DNA of 64,000 bases, taken from assembly GCA_029931535.1 (NCBI GenBank), contig JAQPZY010000962.1:310001-374000 (forward strand), in the 5' to 3' direction. Both the position numbers and the translations under genes were made by a program. Below the pieces are notes generated by a model. The model ran no database searches and was not told the DNA's origin. It was given only the letters and a program-made list of their open reading frames with translations. This document shows, one piece after another, positions 1 through 11,798 of this stretch (position 1 is the first letter of the stretch; every line of letters begins with the position of its first letter). The DNA comes from Margaritifera margaritifera. Lineage: Eukaryota; Mollusca; Bivalvia; Unionida; Margaritiferidae.

Positions 1-406
1 TTCACGTCGGTGCGTATTGACATTCTAATTTCTCCCACTGACGTTTGTATCAGAGCTAATAATCAAGAAATCTTGGTAAACAGTTTGCTCCATCTTATCA
101 ATTATTTCGACTTAACAAAGTCAGTCATATAGAAATAATCATATAATTTTCATATTTCCTTGAAGAAACCCAGAACTCTTCATCATGATTAGCTTGTATA
201 ATTTCTCCGCTTTTAGTGGTAAAATTTTGTGAAATTCACGTATCCTGTGGTATGGCGAACATAATGAAGATTGTAACAACAAAGTTTTTATTTACGTAAT
301 ATGTGCTGCCATATACTTTCCTTTCTTTCTTTTATTGAACAGAAAAAATAGTGGTTTTTTATATTTGTTTTTTAAATTCAGCGCCACTAGGGAGAATTGA
401 TGATTC
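1..406. other. AT-rich DNA, nothing recognised
   Basis: I see no conserved reading frame, RNA gene or repeat here. A 169-codon minus-strand frame crosses into the next features (292-801), but it runs through a CA tract and a minisatellite and has the composition of translated repeat. Confidence 0.5.
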
Positions 407-416
407 ATAAAGGGAC

Positions 417-450
417 CCCCCCCACACACACACACACAAATACACACACA
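417..450. repeat. C-run plus (CA)n microsatellite
   Basis: A C-run leads directly into CA dinucleotides, interrupted once by AAATA. Simple-sequence tract. Confidence 0.9.
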
Positions 451-530
451 TGCGCCCCCTCCATCCCCCCTAGAAACATGTTTCTTTACATAAAATGTTC
501 GGTTAGAATGGTATTTATTACATCTACCGT

Positions 531-670
531 GAAATGTGTAAAATTCTCTTACACAAAGACACCAGGAAATGTGTACGATTCTCTTACACGTAGACACAGG
601 AAATATGTACAATTCTCTTACACAAATACACAAGGAAATGTGTACAATTCTCTTACACAAACACACAAGG
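531..670. repeat. 35-bp minisatellite, 4 copies
   Basis: Four copies of a unit containing GGAAATGTGTAC and ATTCTCTTACAC recur every 34-35 bp. Copies differ by substitutions and one-base indels. Both overlapping reading frames (111 and 169 codons) are products of this array. Confidence 0.9.
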
Positions 671-842
671 AGAAGTGGGACATGAACTTTACTGAGAGGA
701 GAGAGAGAAATAATCAGCAACAACAAAAATAAATATTTCTGCTCATCGGACATCATGAAAATGAATACATAAATAAGACTTTGGACATGCACTGAATGCA
801 TTAGTCTGCATCATCAAAAATAATTACAATTAAGAAGCGTGC

Positions 843-1069
843 CTTTGGTCTATCTACTATAAAAGTTGACAATACCTTTGATCTATCTACTATAAAAGTT
901 GATAATACCTTTGGTCTATCTACTATAAAAGTTGACAATACCTTTGGTTTGTCTACTATAAAAGTTGACAATACCTTTGGTTTGTCTACTATAAAAGTTG
1001 ACAATACCTTTAGTCTATCTACTATAAAAGTTGACAATACCTTTGGTCTATTTCAATAAAGTTGACAAT
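843..1069. repeat. 33-bp minisatellite, about 7 copies
   Basis: The unit contains ATCTACTATAAAAGTTGACA and recurs at exact 33-bp spacing. The last copy is degenerate (TATTTCAATAAAG). Because 33 is divisible by three, the minus strand shows a 78-codon frame of 11-residue repeats (STFIVDKPKVL type). There is no sign that this is a real protein. Confidence 0.95.
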
Positions 1070-1908
1070 ATTTAACTCACTTGTTGAATTTCCGTTGACT
1101 TGGAGTCTTGTTCTTCAGAGAATGCGCAAGATGAATCTTGTTGAAAAGGAACCTTTTTCTTCTAGCATCTCACTGAAATGAAGACAAAGCTTGAAATGGA
1201 AAATAGAAATACTGATTAAAAAACCCCACATTTTCAAAGGAAATAATATATCAGGAATCCTTACTCCTTGGATTAGATGCATCTTGGAAGGACATACATT
1301 TTATGAGGAAGCCAATACAATGTCTCAGTTACTTACTATCTTGAGAAAACAGGTGGTTCTGTACACAACAGGTTGACAACGACCAGAGTAGGTCTATCTA
1401 ATGTGATATATGAAAATAACTCTTAACTTTGTCTATTAGCTGAATAGCAAAATACAGCACTTTATTTGTACTCAATTCGTAAAATGTATTTGTATGAGGG
1501 ATTAAGGAATTGAGTGGTCACACCTCTTCAAGATAATCTAAAGAATGTCCACAACCAGAGACAGTATAAATAAAGGCGTTGCTGGTCACAGCGGTACACA
1601 TAGATTTTAAAAACAAACCTGAGTGTTCAGTCACTTGAAAAAGTTAAAACATATTAGACTGTAAAGGTGAACAATTGCGGTGCGTGAATCTAATAAAAGT
1701 TAAAATTGGATTTATCTTTTCTTGCGCATTTGACCTACCGAAATGTAAGCAAGTATGGGAGAATTATTGATGCATAATGACATCGTCATACAAAAAGAAA
1801 ATATATGGGTATTTCGCTGAAAATAGATTGCACATCCAACCAATTAGGTGGAATATCTTCATGGTGCAATTTTTGATATAATTTAAGAACAGTTAGACTT
1901 TCGAAACA
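1070..1908. other. AT-rich DNA, nothing recognised
   Basis: The 61-codon plus-strand frame at 1191 resembles nothing I know. No repeat structure is evident. Confidence 0.45.
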
Positions 1909-1924
1909 AGAGAGAGAGAGAACA

Positions 1925-2014
<90 letters not shown>
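1909..2014. repeat. (AG)n microsatellite
   Basis: About 106 bp of AG dinucleotides, interrupted by AACAAT near 1921-1926 and by one AAAG. Confidence 0.98.
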
Positions 2015-2015
<1 letters not shown>

Positions 2016-2976
2016 AACATTGGTAATGTTTTTATGGATTGCTAAACTACTGTAGTTTTCCAGGTAAACGTGTAGCACACCAAATTGATACCTTAGCAAT
2101 AATATGCATCCATGCATAATAAATACAATTTCGTAAATGTTGATTTTGTCGGTAGAAACTTTGCGTGGTGATGCCCTTTTGAAAGGGTACTATATCTAAA
2201 CCTGTCGGCATAGCTAGCTTAGGAACATGATTGGACGATACAGAAATTATACATCAAGGTTTAATACAGATTTTCTGACTGTAACAAATCATTACAACAC
2301 CAACAAAGACATTCAGCCATAACTTATGTTTCAAATCGTGGACACAGCTTTATTGGTATTTAGAAACTATTACTATTTGTCCTTGACAGAAACTCATTAA
2401 ATATATTAACTTATGAGCGAGTATAATATAAATTCTTATTTGTAAGAGAGAACAGGTAACAGCAAGTAGCGAGAAAAGACAAGTAACATATGTAGATTAA
2501 ATACAAAATATAGAAACAGACGCAGTTACATTTAGCAATTATTGAAGTTATTGATTTTGTCGGTAATAAATGCACATATGAATAATTCATTATGATCTTG
2601 TGAATCCAAAACTTAATAACATTTTCGAAGCTTTTATGTTGGATATTTTGTCTCGAAAAGAAGCTATACAACTTTGCATTTAGAATTAATTTTTGTCAGG
2701 ACATGGGTAGTATCGATTTAATGCGCGAAAGTTAAAAATGAGATAAACAGGATGTTTCATTTGTGAGGTTTTTGATAAACCTCAATATAAACGAAACTAA
2801 ATAATGTATCGATGGGATTTATGCTGCTAGCGTTCCCTTTGTCCCTAGGCTTTTAATAACGCATATCATCGTTATGATTCCGTTGCTTCTTACGTGGTTA
2901 TCGTTTTAATTATATTGACAATGAATAACATGAACACATTTCAACCTTTCATCAGAATAATATAAATTTGCGTCTC

Positions 2977-2982
<6 letters not shown>
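2015..2982. other. AT-rich DNA, nothing recognised
   Basis: No protein, RNA or repeat signature was found. The 86-codon minus frame at 2411-2671 is of low complexity and unrecognised. Confidence 0.45.

Positions 2983-3058
<76 letters not shown>
2983..3058. repeat. Compound (TA)n(GA)n microsatellite
   Basis: About 46 bp of TA dinucleotides pass directly into 30 bp of GA dinucleotides. Confidence 0.98.
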
Positions 3059-3063
<5 letters not shown>

Positions 3064-3685
3064 CTGATAACACAATGTCCAGGACATCGTTATTATCATA
3101 TGATTAGACACGAAAAACCCCACATTGCCAGTGTTACATAGATAGATCCAGATTTATGAGGAAGGCTGAAACTCGTAAACCCTGCAATAGGTAAAACTAG
3201 AGTCCTATCTAAGCACGAAATAGATTCAGATCAAAGCTGCCCAACCCGTATATGCATTTTAGAATGGCCCATATAATTACGATCCTTGTTATCTCACATT
3301 CTGCGAGTATAAAACAAGCATATTGATAATAGCAAAGCTATAAACCAGCATCCATACAGCATAACCGATGCTAATGAGGGTTGTAGCTCTGAAGTTGCTG
3401 ATAATGAAGAAAACAATACTAGCAATGAATGTATTAACTCCCCGAGGTACTGATCCAAACTATTGAATGATATTCTGTTATTAGAGCTTTATTTATTGAT
3501 GGATAGTGATACAGATGTTGACCACAGTATGTGTATATAAAATGTCGCCTCTGCTAACGAAATGATTTTATACAAACGTGAAAATTGATCCCCTACCGTT
3601 AGATATAATTTTAGGAAATCACAAACATAGTTTCCGAACATTAGTATGTAAGAGCCTGTTACGTGATCAGGGCCGCAAATATTTA

Positions 3686-3688
<3 letters not shown>
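3059..3688. other. AT-rich DNA, nothing recognised
   Basis: I see no feature in this stretch. Confidence 0.4.

Positions 3689-3722
<34 letters not shown>
3689..3722 (+). repeat. Poly(A) run of 34
   Basis: An uninterrupted run of 34 A. It could be the tail of a retroposed copy, but I see no AATAAA just upstream and no coding sequence behind it, so it may be only a mononucleotide repeat. Confidence 0.9.
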
Positions 3723-3724
<2 letters not shown>

Positions 3725-5310
3725 TATTCTGACAAATTCTACAGAGAAAAATGACAGCTTTTCATTTAGCATGTACTCATACATAGTCAATATCCATGAG
3801 TAATGATAAAACGTATTTTATTTCAAATATGACAAACGCAAACGTTACCACCTTAGCTGTCTTCAGCTTTTATTTTTATATATTTTATTTAAGAGCTTTC
3901 CTCGCAAAGACAATTAGAGGAAAGCTGAAAGTAGGTGTCTTATTACGACCATAAAATACAGTCAGTAATTCGTGTTCAATAGTTTCAGATAATAAGTCAC
4001 TTTTTAATAGAATAGCGTAAAAAAGATAATCACTTTTTGCAGGATTATTTTTGCGCGTGCTTTCAGCGGATTATGAACTTGGTTCTGCACCGTGTTCAGA
4101 TTACTGAATGACCTGAATAGCTCGAAATGTCTTGTTCATCAAATCTTTCAGCTTATATCATAATTAATAAAACGGGATTTAATGTACATTCGATGAACAA
4201 TATAGAAAAGTTATAAGGTATTGTCTTTATTTCGTGTGGTATCAATTTTTGTGGATTTAGTGATTGCCATAAACCACGAGTTTGAGTGCCAAACATCAAA
4301 ACGTATCCGCTATGAATTCGATGTGAGACGCAAACACCCTAGTTTAAGTACCAACTAAAATGTAATTCGGATGTCCATAGGGTCTATGTTGCTTGTTCTA
4401 CTGATTATTCCTAACAAACTACATAAACCCAGATCTGCCGGCACATTATGCGACTGCAGATCTAGGTCTGTGCAGTTTACAGTTAGACTCTCCCTGTAAG
4501 CGAGTATATACGTACTTAAGATAGCAAGTATTGAATTATAATTCATTAAAGTATCAAACGAATATGTGTGTACCTTTTTACTTCAAGAAACCCATTTCTT
4601 TTACCTTGATATTTAATTTCTTGAATGGAGGCATAGATTTAAGATGGCCAGCTAATGACTGATAATCATGCGCTTTTTGTAAAAATAAACACAAATATTA
4701 GTTCATTTACACCTGCCTGGAATATATTGGATCGCCAGACCAAAATATACAAGATTGGTGATGAATTTAAAATAACAAAATAATTGTCTTCATTATCACT
4801 GATTGGTGCTATTCACATGAGTGACAGATCGAATTGCAAAATTCCGGATCCATTTAAACTTGTTAGACCTATCCGCTTTAACAAAAATAAAATTAAATAA
4901 AAAAAACCCAAATATTAAATTTTTTTTATATCGTATTATGTGCTCAATCTATACTAGGCACAAACGTATCTAGTCTGAAGTATTTCATCCTTTGTATTCA
5001 ATTCTGGACGCCTCCAGAAATTAGACTTTGTATTTACGACACATATAGAAGGAGATTTGAAATTAGACTTTGTATTAATGACACATACAGAACGAGATTT
5101 GAAAAAGCGGAAGTATGCAGCACTTATTAAATGTGTAAAGGAGATGCAAATAACCACGTTCGTCAGAGCTAATGCGTAATTTTGATTGGATCCCACGGGG
5201 CCATAGAGTCCTCGATATACATCCGTATCGCAAATTTGTTCTGATCGACAGAACTGATTGAATCAACGACTAAAATAAATAACGTTTAATAAACTCGGAC
5301 AACATCCTTA
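3723..5310. other. AT-rich DNA, nothing recognised
   Basis: Short minus-strand frames of 60-80 codons (4355, 4954, 5075) are unrecognised and overlap one another. A local near-repeat (TTAGACTTTGTATT) occurs at about 5022 and 5063. Confidence 0.4.
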
Positions 5311-5402
5311 ATAGAGTGAATGTAAGGCAGTTTCCCACCTAACATAGTGAATGTAAGGCAGTTTCCAACCTAATAGCGTGAATGTAAGGCAGTTTCCCAC
5401 TC
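5311..5402. repeat. 31-bp minisatellite, about 3 copies
   Basis: The motif GTGAATGTAAGGCAGTTTCC recurs at 5316, 5347 and 5378, exactly 31 bp apart, with one or two substitutions between copies. Confidence 0.93.
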
Positions 5403-5929
5403 ACTTTACTTAAAATATTTGAACATATTTACACACAGCCCATACATTGGAGACTGTCATACCGATCGTGTATTAATTTTTGTCTTCATGGTATCTTAGA
5501 AGAAAGCATGATTTTCTCCACGCTGACCAATAAATTGTACCCCAGATTTCAATGAACTGGCACATATTTGGACCTTTTATCTGAGCTTCTCAGTGAATAG
5601 TCCAGAAAAAAATGTGTCTTCTTTTCTCCCCCGTCCACACATCAGTTTCTACAATTTCCCTAAATAATTGTTTTATAACAATCAGTTCCAACTTAAACCT
5701 TATGTTCAGCACGTACTCGTTAGTTGATGTGAATAAGAAAATGAATAAGGCAGCAACATTTTATTCCATTAATGCGCGGACAAAAGAGAAAGAAAACACA
5801 GTATGTTTGTGGAATATTTCTTGATAAATGTTCTTTTTTGTCATGCATACTAAATTAGCTTTTCCGGATGTCAAACGAGTTCGCAACAATTTAATTTCGG
5901 GGATATGATACGGTTTGTCCATCTCATGT
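5403..5929. other. AT-rich DNA, nothing recognised
   Basis: The 70-codon plus-strand frame at 5612-5824 is unrecognised. Confidence 0.4.
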
Positions 5930-5985
5930 CGATAAAACCGCGCATGCGCGGCTATTTAATTTGGCGGAAGTGATTGTGCGTAAAG
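5930..5985. promoter_or_regulatory. Promoter-like cluster: NRF1 palindrome plus ETS site
   Basis: Positions 5938-5951 are a perfect 14-bp palindrome, CCGCGCATGCGCGG, which contains the consensus NRF1 site (YGCGCAYGCGCR). Thirteen bases on, TTTGGCGGAAGTGA (5960-5973) joins an E2F-like TTTGGCGG to an ETS-like GCGGAAGTG. NRF1 and ETS sites together mark TATA-less promoters of broadly expressed metazoan genes. No confident exon lies on either side, so this could be the start of an unrecognised transcript, an enhancer, or chance. Confidence 0.35.
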
Positions 5986-6356
5986 AAATAACACGCTGAA
6001 GAGTAGGTTTACACATTCTACCTTGCGTCCTAACGAACAGTTGATAGTATCTTGCACGACAACAAAATTTAACATAGTAAAATGGCTCTACCCTGAAGGA
6101 CTTATCTTTCAACTTTAACTTTTATGAAGTGCAGTCCAGGTCTCATTTATATAACTAGTAGAGCCCTCAAGGTACCAGTATAATGCATTCATGATGGGTC
6201 ATATAAAAGCTGATATTACTTGTTTTACCTTAGTCTCCCCTATGAACCAAGACAGATATTCAATTGCAGCCACCTCGGCTTGAAAGTGTTTTAAAGAGTC
6301 TTTCCATGATTGCTTTCACCAACAATAATCATGGAAATTTCATATACATTTTTTGT

Positions 6357-6415
6357 CATTACAAAGAGTCGTTTCTTGCCATTACAAAGAGTCATTTCTT
6401 GCCATTACGAAGAGT
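6357..6415. repeat. 23-bp minisatellite, 2.5 copies
   Basis: The unit CATTACAAAGAGTC followed by RTTTCTTGC is repeated at 6357, 6380 and 6403. The last copy is truncated and runs straight into the tRNA-like segment that follows. Confidence 0.9.
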
Positions 6416-6480
6416 CACGGTGACTCAGTCGTGAGGGTGATTGACTCGCGACCGAAACGGCGAGGGGTCAGCTCCTACCA
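6416..6480 (+). repeat. tRNA-like SINE head (decayed)
   Basis: 6421-6431 (TGACTCAGTCG) fits the pol III A box TRGYNNARNNG with one mismatch. Between the boxes, TTGACTCGCGACCG looks like a tRNA anticodon arm. 6465-6475 (GGGTCAGCTCC) is a weak B box, about 7 of 11 against GGTTCGANTCC. The A-to-B spacing is normal for a tRNA. The eroded B box and lack of a closed acceptor stem argue against a functional tRNA. A SINE relic is my inference; no tail or target duplication is clear. Confidence 0.4.
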
Positions 6481-6687
6481 TCAGATCAGCCCAGGTACTT
6501 TAGTCCAATTGTCTTGGCACTAAATAACCAAAGTGGATTTCTGTGCCATAACACACCAAACCAACCTTACCATTGCATAAAAGACAGGTACAGTTATCAC
6601 TTCAAACACAATCATACAAAAAGCCATTACCGGGAGTTTAAAAAAAGCTAATACAAGTTCACTCGTTTTTGAGTAATGTATCTGGGC

Positions 6688-6825
6688 GTCAACAATATGC
6701 ACGAAATACATGTATAATGAATTCAACAATATGCACGAAATACATATATAATGAATTCAACAATATGCACGAAATACATGTATAATGAATTCAACAATAT
6801 GCACGAAATACATGTTTAATGAATC
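6688..6825. repeat. 34-bp minisatellite, 4 copies
   Basis: The unit contains CAACAATATGCACGAAATAC followed by ATGTATAATGAATT. The copies are nearly identical, with one ATATAT and one ATGTTT variant, so the array is young. Confidence 0.95.
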
Positions 6826-8960
6826 AGATGGATAGTCTTAAAGGATGAGAAAAAAATTATTGTTTGAATTATGGAGCGAGTGACCGATTTTACAATAAAA
6901 GCATCGCCTCAAGTCGCTTCCGATTGAAAAAAAAATTGTTTATAAAAATCTTGTCGCCTACATGCGACAACTAAAACTTTTATTTCTGAAAATGATTGAC
7001 ACGCAAGACACTTTTGGATATGTTGAATATGTCTGTTGAATACTATTTCCCCGAAATACTTTTATGATAATCCAGGTTGAAGATGAAGGCTTGTCTTCTT
7101 CAATACCACTGACATCTGGTCAACGTCTTATCATGACAACAAACAAAAATGAAATGCTAGGAAATCGACAACCTTTTCATCCGAGGCAGCCAATACCAAA
7201 CTGTTTTGAAGGATTTTGTATCCCCCGTATTAATGGGTAACGTAGTTACAAATATAAATTAAATATAAAGCAACACTCATTCCTCTTGTTTTATTTCACT
7301 CTATTTTCAAGTCAACAATATGTTCCTTAGAGAGGATGTGATTCACGATTTCAATACATGAAATGAAGTTATTCGTCCGTAAGTTATTTTTAAATGGTTA
7401 CCAGAGTACAATATAATAGTACCCCTTAATTGACGAATAGACTATTTCATTTTCTTTTGTTTTGATTTGTCCCCCTGAGGGCTCGAGGATGTAGAATATT
7501 CCCGACTAATGGATGCAAAGTTACAACTGAGAAGGTCTTGGAGTTTTAAAAGAGTGCGCATCGCCCTGGAAAAGGCATAAGTAAAGCCAAAATACCGGAT
7601 AGGTATATGCAACCACAATCATGTTCGATAATAGCAAAGATCTGATATGAACAATACTCGTTCACCCAAACTTTCGTTTATACAAATGTTTGTTTTTTTT
7701 AAACTCGAGATGTTCGGTTAAAAAATGTTCTACTGCATTTCTTTTCAAGGAAAAAGGAAACATAGCTTGTTATGCTGTATAGATAACCCAGTGACAATAC
7801 AAAACACTTGTCAACAAAATATTTGACAACAAAATTGTACGTGCCAAGAGATAGAGCTTAGGCGTCTGATGTTTATGGTAGCTAATATTTATTTATGGGA
7901 GAAGTGGGGTCATGCAATCGGAAATTTAAAAAAACCCAAGCTTTATTTCATCCCGACCCAGTTGACAAACACTCTTGATTGCTGTCGAGGAATCCCCCGA
8001 TACTATATATAATTAGACTCCACTCAAGTATGAACTGTATTATTAGACACTAAATTACCCAAACTTAGATCTTATTATTTGTAAATTAAAGGCAGAAATA
8101 AATTAATATAAACTATTAATCAATGAACAGGGCAGATAATTGTAATAATGTAGCGACACATAGTAATTACGGTACAAGGATCACACATGTCCTTTGAGGT
8201 CTCTTAGATGAATAAAACCTCAATATATGTATTTTTTCGTGGATTTTATGTAATACAAATTATTTGTGGAAGAAAAATAGGTTAATATCATTAATTTTAG
8301 AGATGTTTTGAAGCTAAAAATAAGCTCTTTCATTGAACAAAGTCGCAAGCGTATCCTTCAAAGGTTGATATTTAATAGATATAGAAATAGTCGGAGAAAA
8401 AAAAGATAAATATAAACGAATGAAAGAATACAGAACTTTATTTCGATCGGTTTTCATTAGTCTCTACAGTAGTGCGTCTAACCCTGATCATTTTAAATAG
8501 CATATTCATTAGTATCCTTATCTTTACTATTTGCGAACTTCTATCAAACGCTCTGCCTACCCCCCACCCACACCCCCGAAAAAAATGTAAATCCGTGTCA
8601 TCGACTGAAATTTACTTTATTTGTTTCTTGGCGTCAACCTGAATATTTTGGGTATCTGTCCCATACATATCAGCAGAACAATAATTTCTACGAATGTAAA
8701 TGTGTTGGAAAAAGTGTAGCTCTTCTGAAGGAAAATAGGTGCACACCCAAATTATACGGTTTGGACTTGTCTGCAGTCAAATTTTTAAACAGCTACTTGT
8801 TTTCGAAATACGTCATGATGATACTATTTATATAACTATTAACTAAGTTTATAATAATTTGACAGTTACTAAAAAAAAGTAAAATAATTTTATCATTGAC
8901 CATTTCTAAAGAGTATGCTAGTTTCTTGACATGAAAATTATATCAATCATCTTAGGTAAG
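6826..8960. other. AT-rich DNA, nothing recognised
   Basis: No feature is supported over about 2.1 kb, apart from a short C-rich tract at 8562-8577 (CCCCCCACCCACACCCCC type). Confidence 0.4.
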
Positions 8961-9104
8961 GTATTGACATACGACGAGACTGACGTATTGACATACAACG
9001 AGACTGACGCATTGACATACGACGAGACTGACGTATTGACATACAACGAGACTGACGTACTGACATACAACGAGACTGACATATTGACATATAACGAGAC
9101 CGAC
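8961..9104. repeat. 24-bp minisatellite, 6 copies
   Basis: Six exact-spaced copies of GTATTGACATACRACGAGAC followed by TGAC. The unit is divisible by three, giving overlapping eight-residue-repeat frames on both strands (LTYNETDV on plus, SVSLYVNT on minus). Frames open on both strands are what an in-phase array without stops gives by default. Confidence 0.96.
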
Positions 9105-9589
9105 AACGATAACAGCAAGCGACCCTATTTAGTATTATTTATTAAAAATTCAATAATTTTATAATTATTTGAACATATAAATGCAGCTTCTTTCGGGCTT
9201 AAAGAAAACTTGCTCTGCAATGTGAAAAAAGATCAAACTTGTTTCATTCTTATGTACGGGCATATTTTGATTGCATTCAAGCAAATTAGGAAGTTACAGC
9301 AGTTTAATCTGAGCACAGGTTGAATTGACTGCAAGTTAAACTCGACCTGTAAGTGGCTGTAGTAATTACCAATTGATTACAAACCACTTACTGACTTTCT
9401 ACTGTTGTATTGTGTAACTAAATGGCTGACCTAAAGGTGGTCAATAGTAAATAATTATAGATATAAAAACATAAGCACTCTAAGGTGTACATAGAAATCG
9501 AGACGCTTTATGACGTATCTAAGGTAAAAATAATTTACATAATAAACTAGAATGATTATCACATAGGTAAATACTGAAAAGCATTCACA
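9105..9589. other. AT-rich DNA, nothing recognised
   Basis: No feature was found in this stretch. Confidence 0.4.
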
Positions 9590-9862
9590 AGGTAAATCGT
9601 TTTGAAAAATTAATAATTCTCTTTTAAAAGGTAAATCGTTTTGAAAATTGAATAATTCTCTTTAAAAAGGTAAATCCTTTTGAAAATTGAATAATTGTCT
9701 TTTTAAAGGAAAATAGTTTTTAAACTTTAAAAATTGTCTTTTAAAACGTAAATCGTTATGACAATTTTATATTTCTCTTTTAAAAGATAAATAGTTTGGA
9801 AAAATTAAATTCTTCTCTTTTAAAAGGTAAATTGTTTTGAAAATTTAATAATTCGCTTTTAA
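9590..9862. repeat. 39-bp minisatellite, 7 diverged copies
   Basis: GGTAAATCGTTTTGAAAA-type units begin at 9591, 9630, 9669, 9708, 9747, 9786 and 9826. Outer copies are better conserved than copies 4-6, so this is an older array. It has no long frame because every unit holds TAA. Confidence 0.92.
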
Positions 9863-10504
9863 ATAATTTGAATTGTGTTCATCTTGTTAAAGATACTTTA
9901 GAACGTGTGATAAAAAAGTACTATATAATAGATCAATTTAGCATAGAGAAATTTTATATTCTGAACTTCAATTTAATGTCAAAACCAATTATTATTTTGA
10001 AACTTTGCTGATGGAAAGAAGGGGCAAAATATTTCCTATGCCATTTATAATAAAAAGGTACGGGATAGAAGATAAGAACTGTTGACACAAGAAATAAGTG
10101 AACTACGTCATAATTTTGACGTAAGTAGTGATCAAATATCTGCAAAAAGTAAAAAGAGTTGTTGACAAACAGACAGGAAACAATTGACCGTATCAAGGTA
10201 AGAACGCGCGCAAGATGGATGGAAGAAAGTAAAATGTCCAGTCATTACTTCCGTAATTAAGACAATAGATACTTTGTAAGTAAAATAATTCCCAAATTAA
10301 TCCTGGATGATTGCACAGTTATATCCAGAAAAGAGGATAGAGTCGAGAAAACGCAGAAGTTTCGTGAAGAATTATACAACTATTGTAAGGGTGCAAATTT
10401 CTGTCGATCTATAAGGAGCACATTAGTTTTGACAGAGAACAATTAATTATATTTATGAGGAAAGATAACGTATTAAATCGCTAGACTGCAATGGTTTTAA
10501 TGTT
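9863..10504. other. AT-rich DNA, nothing recognised
   Basis: An 80-codon minus frame (9954-10196) is unrecognised. Confidence 0.4.
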
Positions 10505-10531
10505 GGGGGGTGGGGGTGGGGGTGGGGTGGG
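10505..10531 (+). other. G-quadruplex-forming tract
   Basis: Five runs of three or more G are separated by single T (G6-T-G5-T-G5-T-G4-T-G3). This fits the strictest G3+N1 quadruplex rule and sits alone in AT-rich DNA. Confidence 0.85.
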
Positions 10532-11589
10532 CGAAACTGATTCTTAATTAAGCCTTCATTGTAGCCCTAACGGTACAAAGGTTATTTGGAGGTCTAGAGA
10601 TCAAAAATGTCAAAGTTGAGAGGGTACAGAAACCATTTGTAAGCTAGTGGAAGTAGAATTATCTTTTTGAAATTCTCCAGAATCGGTTGTTTAAAAATCT
10701 AGAAGGTTACGGTGACCGAATTGTCGCATATTTATATAAGGCGGTAGATCCGTTTAATCTGATTGGCGACGCTAAATAAGGGGCGTGTTTGCCACGACAT
10801 TTCATAGTTTTAATATACCCCATCGCAACATTTAATCAGTCTAAATTCCTGCAAGACGAAGATATTTTTGACTCCGAGATTGAATTTAGAAGAAGTTCTC
10901 TCGTGAAAACAATTATTCAAGGGACAGATGTCTAAAAAGTTGACGGAAACAATTCTGGCGGTAGAAGCGAGCGAGTCTTGAAAGCACAAGGTATTTGCAT
11001 CAATCTCATGTAATTCGTTGATACCAATATAATTATTTGCTTGAATTTATTTGTTCATATTTGCACGAATTTATTTGTTTAAATTCGTAGATTAATTTTC
11101 TTGATATGAGTAGAACTATTTGTTTGAGTTCATGTGTCTGAATTAGTACAATAATCTTCTTTATATGAGTTTGACGAATTGTTTGAATTTGTTGTCTTGA
11201 TTGATATAGAAATCATGTATTCTAAGAATTACATGCATTACTTTATTTAATATGACTTGGGAGAATAGTGAATACATGCGAACCACTAATGTAGTTGAGT
11301 GGTGAGGTGAATTTCGTTGATTCATTTGTATAATTAGGACGTGAACTGAAACTGTTATGTCTCGTGTGATGTTAATGTGATGAAATAGCCGTTAGAAAGT
11401 ACATTAATCTTCTGAAACTAGGTTTGTTTATGGTCTGTCCAACTTGGCCTGACCTGATAGTCTTTGGTATCTGTTTGAATTCCGATAGGACGATATCTGA
11501 CGTAACGAGAGTTGAGTAATGCTCTACTCCCAGAAGGATATTTGACAGACGATTTAGGTTGCTTCTCTGTTTATTTTGAAAGGGGAAAT
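10532..11589. other. No gene; possible regulatory patch near 10.70-10.81 kb
   Basis: Around 10727-10795 there are ATTTATATAAGG (TATA-like), CTGATTGG (inverted CCAAT-like) and CTAAATAAGG (one base off a CArG box) close together. This is suggestive only. The rest, including loose AATTTATTTGTTT repetition at 11040-11180, is unremarkable. Confidence 0.25.
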
Positions 11590-11597
11590 AGATCCAT

Positions 11598-11722
11598 CCA
11601 CGTACCTACGTATCCACGTACCTACGTATCCACCGACTGATAGAAAAATGTTAGAACACTTCAATTACAAACTCATAGAGAAATGTTAGAACACTTCAAT
11701 TACAAACTCATAGAGAAATGTT
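11598..11722. repeat. Two short tandem repeats (18 bp and 39 bp)
   Basis: CCACGTACCTACGTAT is tandemly doubled at 11598-11633. It is followed by a 39-bp unit (TAGAGAAATGTTAGAACACT onward) with two full copies and a partial one. Confidence 0.88.
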
Positions 11723-11798
11723 ATATAAATCCATATATATCAATCACGTTTAAATATCATCTTTCGGAAAATAGATGTTGTAGACATATATTTATTTA

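Noticed and set aside
292..801. 169-codon minus-strand frame with ICVCVCGGG and RELYIF-like repeats
   Set aside because: It is a translation of a CA tract and the 35-bp minisatellite. An overlapping sense frame is equally open.
801..1037. 78-codon protein of 11-residue repeats
   Set aside because: The 33-bp array is in phase with the reading frame. No unique flanking domain or signal is present.
6416..6480. Functional tRNA gene
   Set aside because: The B box has about four mismatches and I could not close an acceptor stem; a SINE relic fits better.
8918..9164. Repeat proteins on both strands (LTYNETDV and SVSLYVNT)
   Set aside because: Both strands being open over the same array is expected from a stop-free 24-bp repeat, not from a gene.
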